Assembly (NCBI RefSeq): GCF_004022485.1 | Contig: NZ_CP034951.1 | Span: forward strand, 2,976,001-3,040,000 | Direction of reading: 5' to 3' | Source: Aequorivita sp. H23M31 | GTDB lineage: Bacteria > Bacteroidota > Bacteroidia > Flavobacteriales > Flavobacteriaceae | Length of the DNA stretch: 64,000 nt | Shown here: one piece after another, positions 53,686 through 63,745 of the stretch | Numbering within the stretch: position 1 is the stretch's first letter | Layout of the letters: each line of letters starts with the position of its first letter | Notes under the pieces: generated by a model | The model's input: the letters and a program-made list of their open reading frames with translations, nothing else | The model's database searches: none | Told to the model about the DNA's origin: nothing | Position numbers and translations under genes: made by a program

Positions 53686-55053
53686 TTACACTGTTTTTAG
53701 AAAAACAATAAAATCCGTACCCTTAGAAACCACAGACGAAACCGAAATACTCCCCTGATGTAGTTCAATTATCTTTTTCGATAGTGGAAGTCCGATGCCA
53801 TTTCCTTCAGAGAAATCCTTGTTGTTGCCTCGATAGAATGGAGTGAATATGTTTTCTAAATCTTCTTGGGGAATGCCAATTCCCTTATCGGAGAATTTTA
53901 ATTTTATAGAATCTTTTTCAAAGGAAATAGAAACAGTGGATTGTTTATTTTCAGAAAACTTACAGCCGTTTTCGAAGAGGTTTACAAAGGCAGTTTTTAA
54001 GAGATATTCATTTCCATTAATTGTTATTTCTTCTTCATTATCAAAATTATTTTCAAAATTAATGTCAATTTGATAAGTGGGATTCGCCTGTATCACTTGT
54101 TGCCTGGCATCCAGCAGAAGTTCGTCGATACGAATGGGTTTAAAGGAAATTTCGGAAGGGTCGTAGCTCGCTTTCGCCATATCCAATAAACTGTTGGACA
54201 AGCGGGCGAGTTTTCGGGAATCGCTTAGGGCGTTTTGAATGGCGGTTTTGTATTCTTCTAAATTTCTTTCTTTGTTTATTGACAATTCCAATTCTGTTAT
54301 TATTGCTGCCAAAGGAGTGCGCATTTCGTGTGAAATATTGGAAACAAAATGCTTTTGCGATTCAAAGGAAGTTTCCAGTCTGTCCAACATTTCATTAAAA
54401 GTATTGGCGAGTTCCGAAAGTTCGTCCTTGCTGTCGTTGGAGGAAAGGCGAAGGTCGAGATTGGTGGCGGAAATACTTCGCGCCTTCTCTGTCATTGCGG
54501 TTATGGGTTGAAATGCTTTTTTGGAGAAAAATCGCCCAGCGATATAAATGATTATAATGGAAATTATGAAAACCAGAAAAATGGTTCGGTATAGACTTTC
54601 CAATTTGTTGTAGCCATATTCGTCCAATGCCGTAGCAGTGATGGCGTATTCATTTCCCTCATAATCGAAGAGCATCCCGATTACCTGCCAATCGTCCTGA
54701 TAGAACTGCATTTTTCCATTTTTGAAAATCTCTTCGATCATTTCAGGAGTTTCCTTTACGCGATCAATATCCACGGCATCGTGATAGAATAGATTAAAGT
54801 TTTTATCGTAAATGGCGACTTCCACTTCATTTAAGATTTTCCGGTTGCTGCGGTAAATATCCTGAAGGGTTTTGGCGTCAACCTTGGCATCAAAAAAAAG
54901 ATTTGCTTTGGTAACGGCTTCCTTTTTTAGGGCGATATAAAATTCCTTTTCCCTATTTTCCACAGCAGAAAAATAAATCACAAAAGCAAAGGCCAGCAGA
55001 ATGGTTGCCGTAATAAGCGTAAAAAGAAGGGTGAGCCGTGTACGTATCTTCAT
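53686..55053 (-). CDS. Sensor histidine kinase (heavy-metal type)
   Basis: 455 residues. Two membrane helices flank a periplasmic domain; then HAMP (FSKKAFQPITAMTEKARSI), the H-box ISHEMRTPLAAI, N-box NLFENGCKF and G-box DKGIGIPQEDL. It overlaps the response-regulator gene at one base (55053). Its adjacency to the efflux operon suggests it senses metal excess. Confidence 0.93.
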   Translation of the reverse strand: MKIRTRLTLLFTLITATILLAFAFVIYFSAVENREKEFYIALKKEAVTKANLFFDAKVDAKTLQDIYRSNRKILNEVEVAIYDKNFNLFYHDAVDIDRVKETPEMIEEIFKNGKMQFYQDDWQVIGMLFDYEGNEYAITATALDEYGYNKLESLYRTIFLVFIISIIIIYIAGRFFSKKAFQPITAMTEKARSISATNLDLRLSSNDSKDELSELANTFNEMLDRLETSFESQKHFVSNISHEMRTPLAAIITELELSINKERNLEEYKTAIQNALSDSRKLARLSNSLLDMAKASYDPSEISFKPIRIDELLLDARQQVIQANPTYQIDINFENNFDNEEEITINGNEYLLKTAFVNLFENGCKFSENKQSTVSISFEKDSIKLKFSDKGIGIPQEDLENIFTPFYRGNNKDFSEGNGIGLPLSKKIIELHQGSISVSSVVSKGTDFIVFLKTV

Positions 55054-55730
55054 TATTCAGCTTTCAGGATAAACCCCATTCCCGATTTGGTGTGGATGAG
55101 TTTTTGGTCAAATCCGGTCTCTATTTTCTTCCGCAGGTAATTCACATAAACATCAATAAAATTGGTGCCGGTATCAAAATGTGTATCCCATACTTTTTCG
55201 GCAATTTCCACTCTGGACAATACACGTTCGGGATTTTGAAGTAGATATTTTAGAAAATTGAATTCCTTTGGGGTTAAATGGATTTCTCTGCCGCCACGTT
55301 TTACAATTTTGGTGTGGAGATTCATTTCGATATCGGCATACGCTAGGATATTTCCGGTAGCAACCGTGTTGTTAAACCGTTTCAGCAATGCCCGAATCCG
55401 CGCCAAGAGCTCACGCATTTCAAAGGGTTTTACAAGATAATCGTCTGCGCCGGCATCAAATCCTTCTACTTTATCATCTGTTGTTCCTAATGCTGTGAGC
55501 ATAATGATGGGAAGGTCGGGCTGATTTTGTTTTAATTCCTTGCACAGATCAATGCCATCCATTTTTGGGAGAATGATATCCGTAATTACCAAATCATAGT
55601 TGTTTTGACCGGCAAGCTTTTTTCCCGAAAGTCCGTCGTAGGCCAAAGTAGTTTCAAAACCTTGCTCCTCCAACCCGCGTTGGATGAGTTCTGCTACTCT
55701 TGAATCGTCTTCTATGATCAGGATTTTCAT
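55053..55730 (-). CDS. OmpR-family response regulator
   Basis: 225 residues. Receiver domain with the phosphoacceptor in LVITDIILPKMDG and KP at its end (YLVKPFEMREL), followed by a winged-helix DNA-binding domain (RIALLPNPERV-like region KYLLQNPERVLSRVEIAEKVWD). Partner of the sensor kinase encoded downstream; most likely activator of the efflux genes. Confidence 0.94.
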   Translation of the reverse strand: MKILIIEDDSRVAELIQRGLEEQGFETTLAYDGLSGKKLAGQNNYDLVITDIILPKMDGIDLCKELKQNQPDLPIIMLTALGTTDDKVEGFDAGADDYLVKPFEMRELLARIRALLKRFNNTVATGNILAYADIEMNLHTKIVKRGGREIHLTPKEFNFLKYLLQNPERVLSRVEIAEKVWDTHFDTGTNFIDVYVNYLRKKIETGFDQKLIHTKSGMGFILKAE

Positions 55731-55762
55731 AAATACAAAGTTAAGCTTTCAAAAAAAAGGAG

Positions 55763-56191
55763 TCAACAGCTCAAATCGGCAACAATTCGCCATTCGCCGT
55801 CAATTTTTTTGAAGATTATCATGAAAACACCGTTTGCATTTCCCGCCTTGCGAGTTAAATGATATTGGCCCATTACGGAGTACGAGTTCTCTTCAATTTG
55901 TGAAATATTGTCAACCGTGAATTTTAAGGTTCCAGTATATTCTTTGGAAGGATATCCTTTTTTGTAGTTGTCCAAGGTTTGTTGCCAGCCATTGGTAAGG
56001 CCTTTGCTACCGTAGAATTTTAATGAATCAGTCTTCCAATAGCCTTGCATATATCCTTCAAGATCAAATTGGTTCCAGGCTTTTTCCTGCGATATTAGAA
56101 CTGCGAGAATGGCTTCTTTGTCTTCGGCTTCGTTTTGGGAAATGGCGTTTAGTGCTATAAATAGGAAGAAAAATAGAAGTGATTTTTTCAT
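55763..56191 (-). CDS. Secreted SnoaL/DUF4440-like protein
   Basis: 142 residues, signal peptide (FFFLFIALNAISQ). The NTF2-like fold typical of DUF4440 is suggested by ILAVLISQEKAWNQFDLEGYM and KIDGEWRIVADLSC. Role unknown. Transcribed on the minus strand after the regulator genes. Confidence 0.82.
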   Translation of the reverse strand: MKKSLLFFFLFIALNAISQNEAEDKEAILAVLISQEKAWNQFDLEGYMQGYWKTDSLKFYGSKGLTNGWQQTLDNYKKGYPSKEYTGTLKFTVDNISQIEENSYSVMGQYHLTRKAGNANGVFMIIFKKIDGEWRIVADLSC

Positions 56192-56274
56192 AAGGATACG
56201 CTTTAAACTTTTCGTTCTTGGCGCCTCTGTGGTGTAAATTTTATCGCAAAGGCGCAGAGGTCGCGGAGGGGAAT

Positions 56275-57021
56275 TTAATTATTGATTGATCCATCAACTA
56301 AAATATTTTCTGTTTTAATATCCGAAAGCAATTCCAGTTTTCCAGATTCGAACCTTTCACCTAAATCTTTTAGATCGACAGATTCCCACGGTTCAATTTT
56401 ATAATTTTTGTAATCTACAAAGCGTAACCCTTCAATCTGTCTTGGATTATAAGCTTCCCGAAAACGAATTCCACCTTCTCCTGTATAAAATTTATATGCA
56501 AAATAATCTATGTGAAAATCCTCCTTATTAATCCAGTACATATAAACATCGTCGTGGTCTGTGCCGCCTCCATCTTGGGAAAAAGTCACTTTTGTCATAT
56601 AATATTCCTTTCCTTTTATTTTTGTTTCGCCTACCAATTCCTTTTGAACTGCGGCATCATTGAGACCGTATGGCAATTGCACAAAGTAATGCACGGAATT
56701 GAGCGAGTTGGAATATTTTTCGGCGGTAGAATCGGCTAGAACGATTTTTTCGGAATTAATAAAACGCTCAAAGCCTGAATTATTAAGAACATCCTTGACC
56801 TCGCCTAAGGAATCTGTAAAACTTCGGGTAAATTCAAATAATCCATTTTTTCGCTGGTTGGTATATGTTACATTGCGAAAAGTAAATTGGATATCTGCAT
56901 TTTCAAATTTGCTCCCCCCAGCATTTTCGATGGCTTTATCAATAATTTGTTGTGCGGAAAGAGTTTTGGTCTCTTGTTTACAGGAAATAAGAAATATAAG
57001 GAGAATAGGAAGATACTTCAT
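56275..57021 (-). CDS. DUF6503 lipoprotein
   Basis: 248 residues, lipobox LIFLISCKQE. A beta-rich LolA/VioE-like fold is expected: IIDKAIENAGGSKFENADIQ, and YWINKEDFHIDYFAYKFYT. Common in Flavobacteriia, function unknown. It precedes the DUF4440 gene on the same strand, separated by 83 bases. Confidence 0.82.
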   Translation of the reverse strand: MKYLPILLIFLISCKQETKTLSAQQIIDKAIENAGGSKFENADIQFTFRNVTYTNQRKNGLFEFTRSFTDSLGEVKDVLNNSGFERFINSEKIVLADSTAEKYSNSLNSVHYFVQLPYGLNDAAVQKELVGETKIKGKEYYMTKVTFSQDGGGTDHDDVYMYWINKEDFHIDYFAYKFYTGEGGIRFREAYNPRQIEGLRFVDYKNYKIEPWESVDLKDLGERFESGKLELLSDIKTENILVDGSINN

Positions 57022-57256
57022 GGGATCTTGATTTTTTCAAAGGTACGAAGGAATGGGAGGGAAACCGAAATGGAAATTGAAAACGAAATCGATCCCTAAT
57101 GGTATATTTAGACAAATCGAAATTCAAAAAAAACAATATTGATAACTGGCGGGAGAAATTCTCTTTTCTTTTAAGACACGGAATGAATTCCAAATGTATT
57201 TCCTTCGGTATCGGTTCCTAAAACAATTTTAATAAATGATTCCCTGGGAGTAAATT

Positions 57257-57640
57257 TTATATAGGCATTACAACCTCTAGCTTCATTCCAGTTTCGGGAA
57301 TCTCGAAATACATTTTTCCATTGCTTTTTGATGGCTTTATGGACATATCGCCTTTACTGAGTTCAATGGTTTGGGAAGATGTATTATAATTCCATTTATA
57401 GCCGTCGAACTTGTTTTCAAACTTTTTTGATGCAATATTTCTCATCCTTATCTGAAAACTGTGGTCTGGGAGGATATCGATATATGATGCGACCATTTCT
57501 TTAGCTTGTTTGGGCTTGGTGCCCACTTCTACCACATCTACGACTTGCCAAGTTCCGGTTATTTCATTTTCGGTCAAGGTTTGACTCTGGACCGCGCAGG
57601 TAAAAAGAGCTAGTATAAGAAATAAGGTCAGATTTTTCAT
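57257..57640 (-). CDS. Small secreted lipocalin-like protein
   Basis: 127 residues with signal peptide (LALFTCAVQSQ). The single domain starts LTENEITGTWQVVDVVEVG and alternates strands as in lipocalin-like (DUF4488-type) domains. Function unknown. Confidence 0.65.
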   Translation of the reverse strand: MKNLTLFLILALFTCAVQSQTLTENEITGTWQVVDVVEVGTKPKQAKEMVASYIDILPDHSFQIRMRNIASKKFENKFDGYKWNYNTSSQTIELSKGDMSIKPSKSNGKMYFEIPETGMKLEVVMPI

Positions 57641-58093
57641 TACTTTATAATTTAAATTGGTTTCAACTTGTACGAAAGATAGGCTTTTTTTGATTTAAAT
57701 ACATCTGGAAATTGTGGCGAGGTTTTTTAATTTTTCGGACGCTCCATTTTTTTTGTAATTGATAAAAGTTGATGATAAAGTGGAGGCCAAAAGTTTTATT
57801 TATAGTATTATAAAGAAACTAAACTAAAAAGATTTGTTGAAACTTATAATTAATGGTATTATATGCGAGATGAAAAAATAAAGAATTTTATGAAAATTCC
57901 CATTAAAAATGAAATTACAGTCAAATTATACCGCAAAATTTCTAAATTTTCATTTTCTCCACCTCCTCTTATTCCCAGCTTCTTCAGCTGAAATTGTGTC
58001 CCATAGAGCAATAAGCTCTTTTATAATTTGCATAATTCCATTTTCTTAGAAAAATGGGATTGAATATTTCCTTATTTAAAAAATCAAATTTAG
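57641..58093. other. Divergent intergenic region
   Basis: About 450 AT-rich bases between divergent genes. No gene seen. It holds a small hairpin with trailing Ts, AGAGC-aataa-GCTCT at 58005-58019, upstream of the BCCT gene, possibly an attenuator or a chance structure. Confidence 0.5.
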
Positions 58094-59767
58094 ATGTCCA
58101 TAAAAGTTACTAGAAAAGATCCCACTTCAAAATTCCTTGGGTTGGTGGTAAATAAAACAGTCTTCTTTTCTGCGATTGTTGTTATTATTCTGAGTGTAGG
58201 ATTTACCCTGCTTTTTGAGAAACAGGCAGATTATTATTTTGGGGTAGCCCAAACGTATGTTTCCGAGCATGGAGGTTGGATTTATACGTTGGCCGTAAAT
58301 CTTTTTATAGTTTTCTGCCTGTATATGGCCTTCGGTAAATTTGGAAAGATCCGTTTAGGAGGAAAAAATGCCAAACCCGAATTCAGTTTGTATGGGTGGT
58401 TCGCTATGCTGTTTAGTGCGGGAATTGGAAATGGACTGGTTCTTTTTAGTATTGCAGATCCTGTGCGGGATTTTTTAAATCCTCCGCGACTTGCAGGGGC
58501 CGAACCGGCGGTTATCGCTCAAGAAGCAATTAATTTCTCTTTTCTTCACCACGGAATTCACGGCTGGGCAATTTATTCGGTAGTAGGTCTTTCCTTGGCA
58601 TATTTCACCTATAACAGGAAAATGCCCCTCACTTTGCGGTCCGCATTTTATCCTTTATTAGGGAATAGAATCTACGGTTGGATGGGAGACGTTATCGATA
58701 TAATGGCTGTGATTACAACCCTTTTTGGTCTGGCAACAACCATCGGATTTGGAGTAGGGCAGATCAACTCCGGATTTACACATGTTTTTGGTATTCCCAG
58801 TTCCCTTTTTTATCAAATCCTTATAATTTTAGGAGTAACCGCAGCAGCGACCCTATCCGCTTTTAGCGGCGTGAATAAAGGAGTGCAAATGCTCAGTAAG
58901 CTGAACGTTCGCGTGGCTATGGCTATTTTTCTGTTAGTTTTGATATTAGGTCCTACTACCTTTATTTTTAGGAATTATATACAAAACCTAGGTAGTTATC
59001 TAACCCATTTTGTGGAAATGTCAACGTGGACAGAATCGCTGCGCGGAACCGACTGGCAAAAAATGCGAACTATAATGTATTGGGGCTGGTGGATTTCCTG
59101 GTCTCCATTTGTGGGTACTTTTATCGCCCGTATTTCCAAGGGAAGGACGGTTAAGGAATTTATTCTTTGCGTCCTTGTTCTTCCCGCTCTGGTTACTTTT
59201 CTATGGTTTAGCGCCTTTGGAGGAACGACCATGCGAGATATTTTAATGGGTGATACCGCAATGATCGCGGCCGTAAATGATAATATTTCTACAGCATTGT
59301 ATGTGTTTTTTGATAAGTTTCCATTGGCTATCGTTTTAAAATCTTTGGGGGTAATCCTTATCTGTAGCTTTATTATTACTTCTGCAGATTCTGGAGCCTT
59401 GGTCGTAGATAGTATTACTTCTGGTGGAAAAATAAAGACTCCTCCCTTTCAAAGAGTTATTTGGGCAGTTGCCACCGGAGTTATTGCGGCGGTATTAATG
59501 TATGGAGGAGGTCTCAATGCCTTGCAAACTGTTGTAACTATTTCTGGTTTGCCCTTCGCCATTCTCTTGATAATGATGTGTTTTTCACTGTATCGGGGAA
59601 TGAATGAGGATTATGAAAAATCCCAGCGAAAGAACAAACTACTGGAACGCGAATCCTATCGCAAAAATATTTTGAACTTGGTAAACGAGGAGCGAAAAGA
59701 GAAAAATCTGGAGGAGATCGATCCCGAAAAACGGTCGAAGAATGAACCAAAAACAACAGATTTATAA
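58094..59767 (+). CDS. BCCT-family betaine/choline/carnitine transporter
   Basis: 557 residues with about twelve membrane helices. Family signature MYWGWWISWSPFVGTFIARISKGRT in helix 8-9 region, and a conserved Gly-rich stretch in helix 3 (FSAGIGNGLVLFSIADP). Imports a quaternary ammonium compound such as glycine betaine, typically for osmoprotection. The C-terminus is charged and cytoplasmic. Followed 36 bases later by a universal stress gene in the same direction. Confidence 0.95.
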   Translation: MSIKVTRKDPTSKFLGLVVNKTVFFSAIVVIILSVGFTLLFEKQADYYFGVAQTYVSEHGGWIYTLAVNLFIVFCLYMAFGKFGKIRLGGKNAKPEFSLYGWFAMLFSAGIGNGLVLFSIADPVRDFLNPPRLAGAEPAVIAQEAINFSFLHHGIHGWAIYSVVGLSLAYFTYNRKMPLTLRSAFYPLLGNRIYGWMGDVIDIMAVITTLFGLATTIGFGVGQINSGFTHVFGIPSSLFYQILIILGVTAAATLSAFSGVNKGVQMLSKLNVRVAMAIFLLVLILGPTTFIFRNYIQNLGSYLTHFVEMSTWTESLRGTDWQKMRTIMYWGWWISWSPFVGTFIARISKGRTVKEFILCVLVLPALVTFLWFSAFGGTTMRDILMGDTAMIAAVNDNISTALYVFFDKFPLAIVLKSLGVILICSFIITSADSGALVVDSITSGGKIKTPPFQRVIWAVATGVIAAVLMYGGGLNALQTVVTISGLPFAILLIMMCFSLYRGMNEDYEKSQRKNKLLERESYRKNILNLVNEERKEKNLEEIDPEKRSKNEPKTTDL

Positions 59768-59803
59768 ATGAATCTTATTCTTTCAAATCAATAAATTAAA
59801 GAA

Positions 59804-60682
59804 ATGACGAAGAAAATTAATCTAGAGAACCAGTTGAAATTGATGGTTGCCTTGGACCTAACCGAGATGGATGCGATTTTGGTGAAGTATATAAACTTTC
59901 TAAGTAAGGTTTGGAATATTGAGCACATATATTTTACCCATAATATCAAGCAGTATAAACTCTACGATCTACACGACGATTTTGTGGAAAAAGGGATTAC
60001 CGTTGAGGATATAGTGGATCGCGGTTTACAAAAAACCATAGAAAAGCACTACCAATCAACAGTACCACATACTTTGCTTATTACAACTGATGATTATACT
60101 GAGAGTATTTTGAGCCAGCTTGCGGAAGATTATAAAATTGACGTAATGGTAACGGGCAATAAGGACGAATTGCAAGGAACGGGGGCTCTTAGCCAGAAAT
60201 TGGTAAGAATGTTGGATTCGCACGTTTTGTTGGTTCCAGAAGAGTCCACCCATAAAATGGATAATGTGTTGGTGCCCACCGATTTTAGTGCGGCTTCTGC
60301 CCGGTGTTTTCCTGTGGCGGCTAGCTTGGTGCAACGGTTTAATGGAAAGGTGGAGGCATTGCACGTCTATGATATTCCACAATTTTTCTTTCCTTATATC
60401 AATACGGAAAAAGCCCTCGACAAGACCAAGCTGCATCTCAAGGAAAAGGTCCAGCAATTCCGAAAAAAACACAAACTATCCGAAGAAATAACCTTTAAAT
60501 CCATAGACAGAGAGGATCATTCAATTGTAGAGGCCATCGAACTCCAAGCAGAGAGGAGTAATTCGGATATAGTGGTAGTTTCCGCTAGAGGAGGAAATAA
60601 TATTACTACCTTGTTTGTGGGCAGTACTACAAACGATCTGTTGGCAAGAAATAGGAAGATGCCGTTGTTGGTGGTGCGGTAA
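59804..60682 (+). CDS. Universal stress protein, two-domain
   Basis: 292 residues with two USP domains; the second has the ATP-binding-like motif GSTTNDLLARNRKMPLLVV at its end and VLVPTDFSAASAR at its beginning. Co-oriented with the BCCT transporter, so it may respond to or modulate osmotic stress. Confidence 0.9.
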   Translation: MTKKINLENQLKLMVALDLTEMDAILVKYINFLSKVWNIEHIYFTHNIKQYKLYDLHDDFVEKGITVEDIVDRGLQKTIEKHYQSTVPHTLLITTDDYTESILSQLAEDYKIDVMVTGNKDELQGTGALSQKLVRMLDSHVLLVPEESTHKMDNVLVPTDFSAASARCFPVAASLVQRFNGKVEALHVYDIPQFFFPYINTEKALDKTKLHLKEKVQQFRKKHKLSEEITFKSIDREDHSIVEAIELQAERSNSDIVVVSARGGNNITTLFVGSTTNDLLARNRKMPLLVVR

Positions 60683-60767
60683 GCGGATTAGTCGATGAGT
60701 TGAGAGGTTGAGGAGTTGAGGAGAGAGAAGAAAAAATACTGCTCTATTAAAAATAACTTAGGTTTCT

Positions 60768-60891
60768 ATTTGGGCGTTACCCGTTTTTGCTTCGTGCCTC
60801 GCAAAAATGGGTCGGGCTATCCGTTCCAAGTCCTCGCCCTACCAATTGCCATTGGCAGGGCTGTGGGCTTTCCACTACTATCCCTAACGCA
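60768..60891 (+). ncRNA. Structured intergenic element, copy B
   Basis: Same layout as copy A: stem CCCGTTTTTGC/GCAAAAATGGG, the linker gtcgggctatccgttccaag, stem GCCCTaCCAAT/ATTGGcAGGGC, the conserved word gtgggctttccact and final GCGTT/AACGC closure. Compared with copy A, several stem positions changed on both sides. Confidence 0.6.
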
Positions 60892-61035
60892 AAGCTTTTT
60901 TAGAAAATAGTGTATTAAATGAATATTTTTGTGGTCGTATTTTCAACTTCATAAAAATATATGGGAAGGTCTATCTTCAAACTGGTTTTTCCCGTATCCT
61001 CCCCAGCAAATAAATTCTGGATGAATAGTAGAATT

Positions 61036-61215
61036 CTACTCATTCTCTTCTGTCTTCCCAAATTTTCGTTGGACCAGTTGCCCCACCCAATAGGCTGTTA
61101 GCACAGGAAGGAAGGAAAAGGCTATATATACATTGGGGGATAAAACTTTCACCATAATTATCATAATAACTGCCATCCCTATAATAAAAAGCACGTCATA
61201 AACTTGTCTCTTCAT
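61036..61215 (-). CDS. Small membrane protein (59 residues)
   Basis: Too short for most gene tracks. Two predicted membrane helices: YDVLFIIGMAVIMIIMVKVL and YIAFSFLPVLTAYWVGQL, then a charged tail (QRKFGKTEENE). Clean start and stop and a hydrophobic pattern typical of a real gene, in the 700-base gap between the stress protein and the LLM oxidoreductase; the remaining gap holds only copy B above and AT-rich DNA. Function unknown. Confidence 0.55.
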   Translation of the reverse strand: MKRQVYDVLFIIGMAVIMIIMVKVLSPNVYIAFSFLPVLTAYWVGQLVQRKFGKTEENE

Positions 61216-61381
61216 TTACTAAATGATTTAGTTAACCAACCAAATTTAATAATTCGGGCTTGAAATCATTAATGACTGATTAAAATTTTCAAGAAATTCA
61301 AGGATCCGACAAAAGGATCAGGGGAAAAAAGGATCAAGAGACAAAAAGATAAAGGGATAAAGCCCATATTTTTCAGTAAGA

Positions 61382-62404
61382 CTATTTGGTTTTCAAATCA
61401 AAAACCTCAGCCAGCAAATCATAAGAGTGCAATCGCGCTTTATGGTCGGTCATCATATCCTGAATAATGATTTCGTCGACGTTTAGGTCTTTCGCTATAT
61501 GTACTAGCTGTTCATGTAGTTGGCTTGGTGTGCCGGCAATAAATTTCGGGGGTATACCGGAGCCGGGGACATATTTTTCCAATTTTGGAAGATGACCCAA
61601 TTCCTTTACCGCTTCATCGGGGGTGGGAAGTTTGGCATCTATAATTCCTTTGGAAAGATTGCGGTACATAATGTTGACGGGTGCAATCTGTCGTTGAGCT
61701 TCTGCTTCGGTATCTGCGCAAACTACGTGGACGGCCAAAATGGCTTCTGGGGATTTAATTCCCGATTTGCCGTTGGAAGGTTTAAAATTATTTCTATATG
61801 AATCCAGAATTTGTTTGGTGCCTTTTTGGTTGATAAAACCCGCGAACACATAACGAATTCCCAATCCCGCCGCGGCAGATGCGCTCCAAGTGCTGGATCC
61901 CAAAATATATAGTTCAGGCAAGCTGTCAATGGTGTGAATGGGAGATTTGGAAAAGGGATGATCAGCAGGAAAACTATTATCTAGCCAAGAAACCAATTCC
62001 ACAATCTGTTCGTCAGAATTACTTCGGAATTGTCTGTCACGTGCTTGTTGCAGGGCAAAATCGGTTACAGGCCCTGTAGTTGCTCTTCCTGCACCTAGGT
62101 CTATTCTACCTGGATAAAGTTCATTGAGTGTGCAAAACACCTCTGCCACCTTAAACGGACTGTAGTGGTTCAACAACACCGACCCAGAACCCACACGAAT
62201 TGATTTTGTATTTGCTGCTATTGCTCCGATCAATATTTCGGGAGCACGGCCGGCGATGGAACCACTGCCGTGGTGTTCAGCTACCCAAATTCTGTGAAAA
62301 CCGAGTTTTTCAATATGTTGGGCTACTTCAATACTGTGCATTAGCGCGTCGTGACGGCTTTCGTCTGGTAAAACGGTTGATAGATCTACTATGGATAATT
62401 TCAT
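61382..62404 (-). CDS. LLM-class flavin-dependent oxidoreductase
   Basis: 340 residues, bacterial luciferase-like TIM barrel. Typical words are HIEKLGFHRIWVAEHHGSGS, IRVGSGSVLLNHYSPFKVAE and GRIDLGAGRATTG. Uses reduced flavin supplied by another enzyme; substrate unknown. Monocistronic. Confidence 0.93.
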   Translation of the reverse strand: MKLSIVDLSTVLPDESRHDALMHSIEVAQHIEKLGFHRIWVAEHHGSGSIAGRAPEILIGAIAANTKSIRVGSGSVLLNHYSPFKVAEVFCTLNELYPGRIDLGAGRATTGPVTDFALQQARDRQFRSNSDEQIVELVSWLDNSFPADHPFSKSPIHTIDSLPELYILGSSTWSASAAAGLGIRYVFAGFINQKGTKQILDSYRNNFKPSNGKSGIKSPEAILAVHVVCADTEAEAQRQIAPVNIMYRNLSKGIIDAKLPTPDEAVKELGHLPKLEKYVPGSGIPPKFIAGTPSQLHEQLVHIAKDLNVDEIIIQDMMTDHKARLHSYDLLAEVFDLKTK

Positions 62405-62464
62405 GCGTAATATTTTTGGGGAAATTTATTGAATGCGTAAGTTAAGCATTCAATTCCCAATTCA

Positions 62465-62527
62465 GAATTCTGAATTCTGAATTCTGAATTCTGAATTCCG
62501 AATTTTCTACTCTCTACTCTCTACCTG
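62465..62527 (+). repeat. Two adjacent heptamer microsatellites
   Basis: Six units of gaattct (62465-62506, the last two degenerate) followed directly by three units of ctactct (62507-62527). They fill the space upstream of rtcB. Confidence 0.85.
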
Positions 62528-62562
62528 TTGGAAATGATTGGAAACCTTTGTATATTCTAATT

Positions 62563-63717
62563 ATGATACAAAAAATCGAAACAGAGAAAATTCCCATCAA
62601 ATTGTGGTTGGACGATATTGAGGATGGTGCTTTGCAACAGGCCAAGGATTTGGCCAATTTGGATATTGCATTTAGACATATTGCCATTATGCCGGATTCT
62701 CATCAGGGATATGGCATGCCCATTGGTGGGATTCTCGCAACCAAGGATGCCATTATTCCCAATGCCGTAGGGGTTGATATCGGTTGTGGCATGTGTTCCT
62801 TACGCACAAATCTTGAAACGATTGAAATGGATGAACTTAAAAATATCATGGGTCAGATTCGAGAAACGGTTCCCGTGGGATTTAAGCACCACGATGAGAA
62901 ACAGGATGAAAGATGGATGCCGGATTTAAAAGAGGATTTGCCAATTGTAAGCAAAGAATATGAGCGTGGAAGAAACCAAGTAGGAACGCTAGGTGGAGGG
63001 AACCATTTTATGGAGATCCAAAAAGGATCCGATGGCTATATTTGGATTATGGTGCATTCGGGTTCTCGGAATATTGGTTATACCGTGGCAAACCATTACC
63101 ATAAAAAGGCTGTAGTGGAAACAAAAAAACGCGGCGATGACGTTCCAAAGGACCTTTCCTATTTTGTACGCGGAACTGAGGATTACGACAATTATTATAA
63201 GGAAATGAATTACTGCATCGAGTTTGCCCTTCAAAACAGAAAACTGATGATGGAAAGAATAAAGGACGCTTTTAAGGAGTTTGTGCCTGAGGTTGAGTTT
63301 TCGAATTTTATAAATAAACCTCATAATTTTGCGGCATGGGAAACCCATTTCGGCGGAAAAGTAATGGTCCATAGAAAAGGTGCCACCCGTGCCGAAAAAG
63401 GGGAGTGGGGGATGATTCCTGGATCGCAAGGGACCAGCTCATTTTTGGTAAAAGGAAAAGGAAATCCCCTGTCCTTCAATTCCTGTTCGCATGGAGCGGG
63501 CAGATTAATGAGCCGCTCCGAAGCCAGACGGAGCCTTGATTTGAAAAAGGAAGTAGCCCAATTAAAGGAGAAAGGAGTGCTGCATGCACTTCGGCATAAA
63601 AAAGATTTGGATGAAGCACCCAGTTCCTATAAAAACATAAATGAGGTAATGGCTCTTCAGAAAGATTTGGTGGAGATACAGGTGGAACTAACGCCTTTGG
63701 CCGTGGTCAAGGGTTAG
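62563..63717 (+). CDS. rtcB: RtcB-family RNA-splicing ligase
   Basis: 384 residues from the ATG at 62563; the frame extends to a TTG at 62548. Conserved metal/guanylate site: MPDSHQGYGMPIGGI, GVDIGCGMCSLRT, HSGSRNIG and FNSCSHGAGRLMSRSEAR (with the His that is guanylylated). Joins 2',3'-cyclic phosphate or 3'-phosphate to 5'-OH ends. Shorter than E. coli RtcB (408). No archease (rtcA-type) partner in view. Confidence 0.93.
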   Translation: MIQKIETEKIPIKLWLDDIEDGALQQAKDLANLDIAFRHIAIMPDSHQGYGMPIGGILATKDAIIPNAVGVDIGCGMCSLRTNLETIEMDELKNIMGQIRETVPVGFKHHDEKQDERWMPDLKEDLPIVSKEYERGRNQVGTLGGGNHFMEIQKGSDGYIWIMVHSGSRNIGYTVANHYHKKAVVETKKRGDDVPKDLSYFVRGTEDYDNYYKEMNYCIEFALQNRKLMMERIKDAFKEFVPEVEFSNFINKPHNFAAWETHFGGKVMVHRKGATRAEKGEWGMIPGSQGTSSFLVKGKGNPLSFNSCSHGAGRLMSRSEARRSLDLKKEVAQLKEKGVLHALRHKKDLDEAPSSYKNINEVMALQKDLVEIQVELTPLAVVKG

Positions 63718-63745
63718 TCAAACCATATTTTTAAGGATTTAGATT

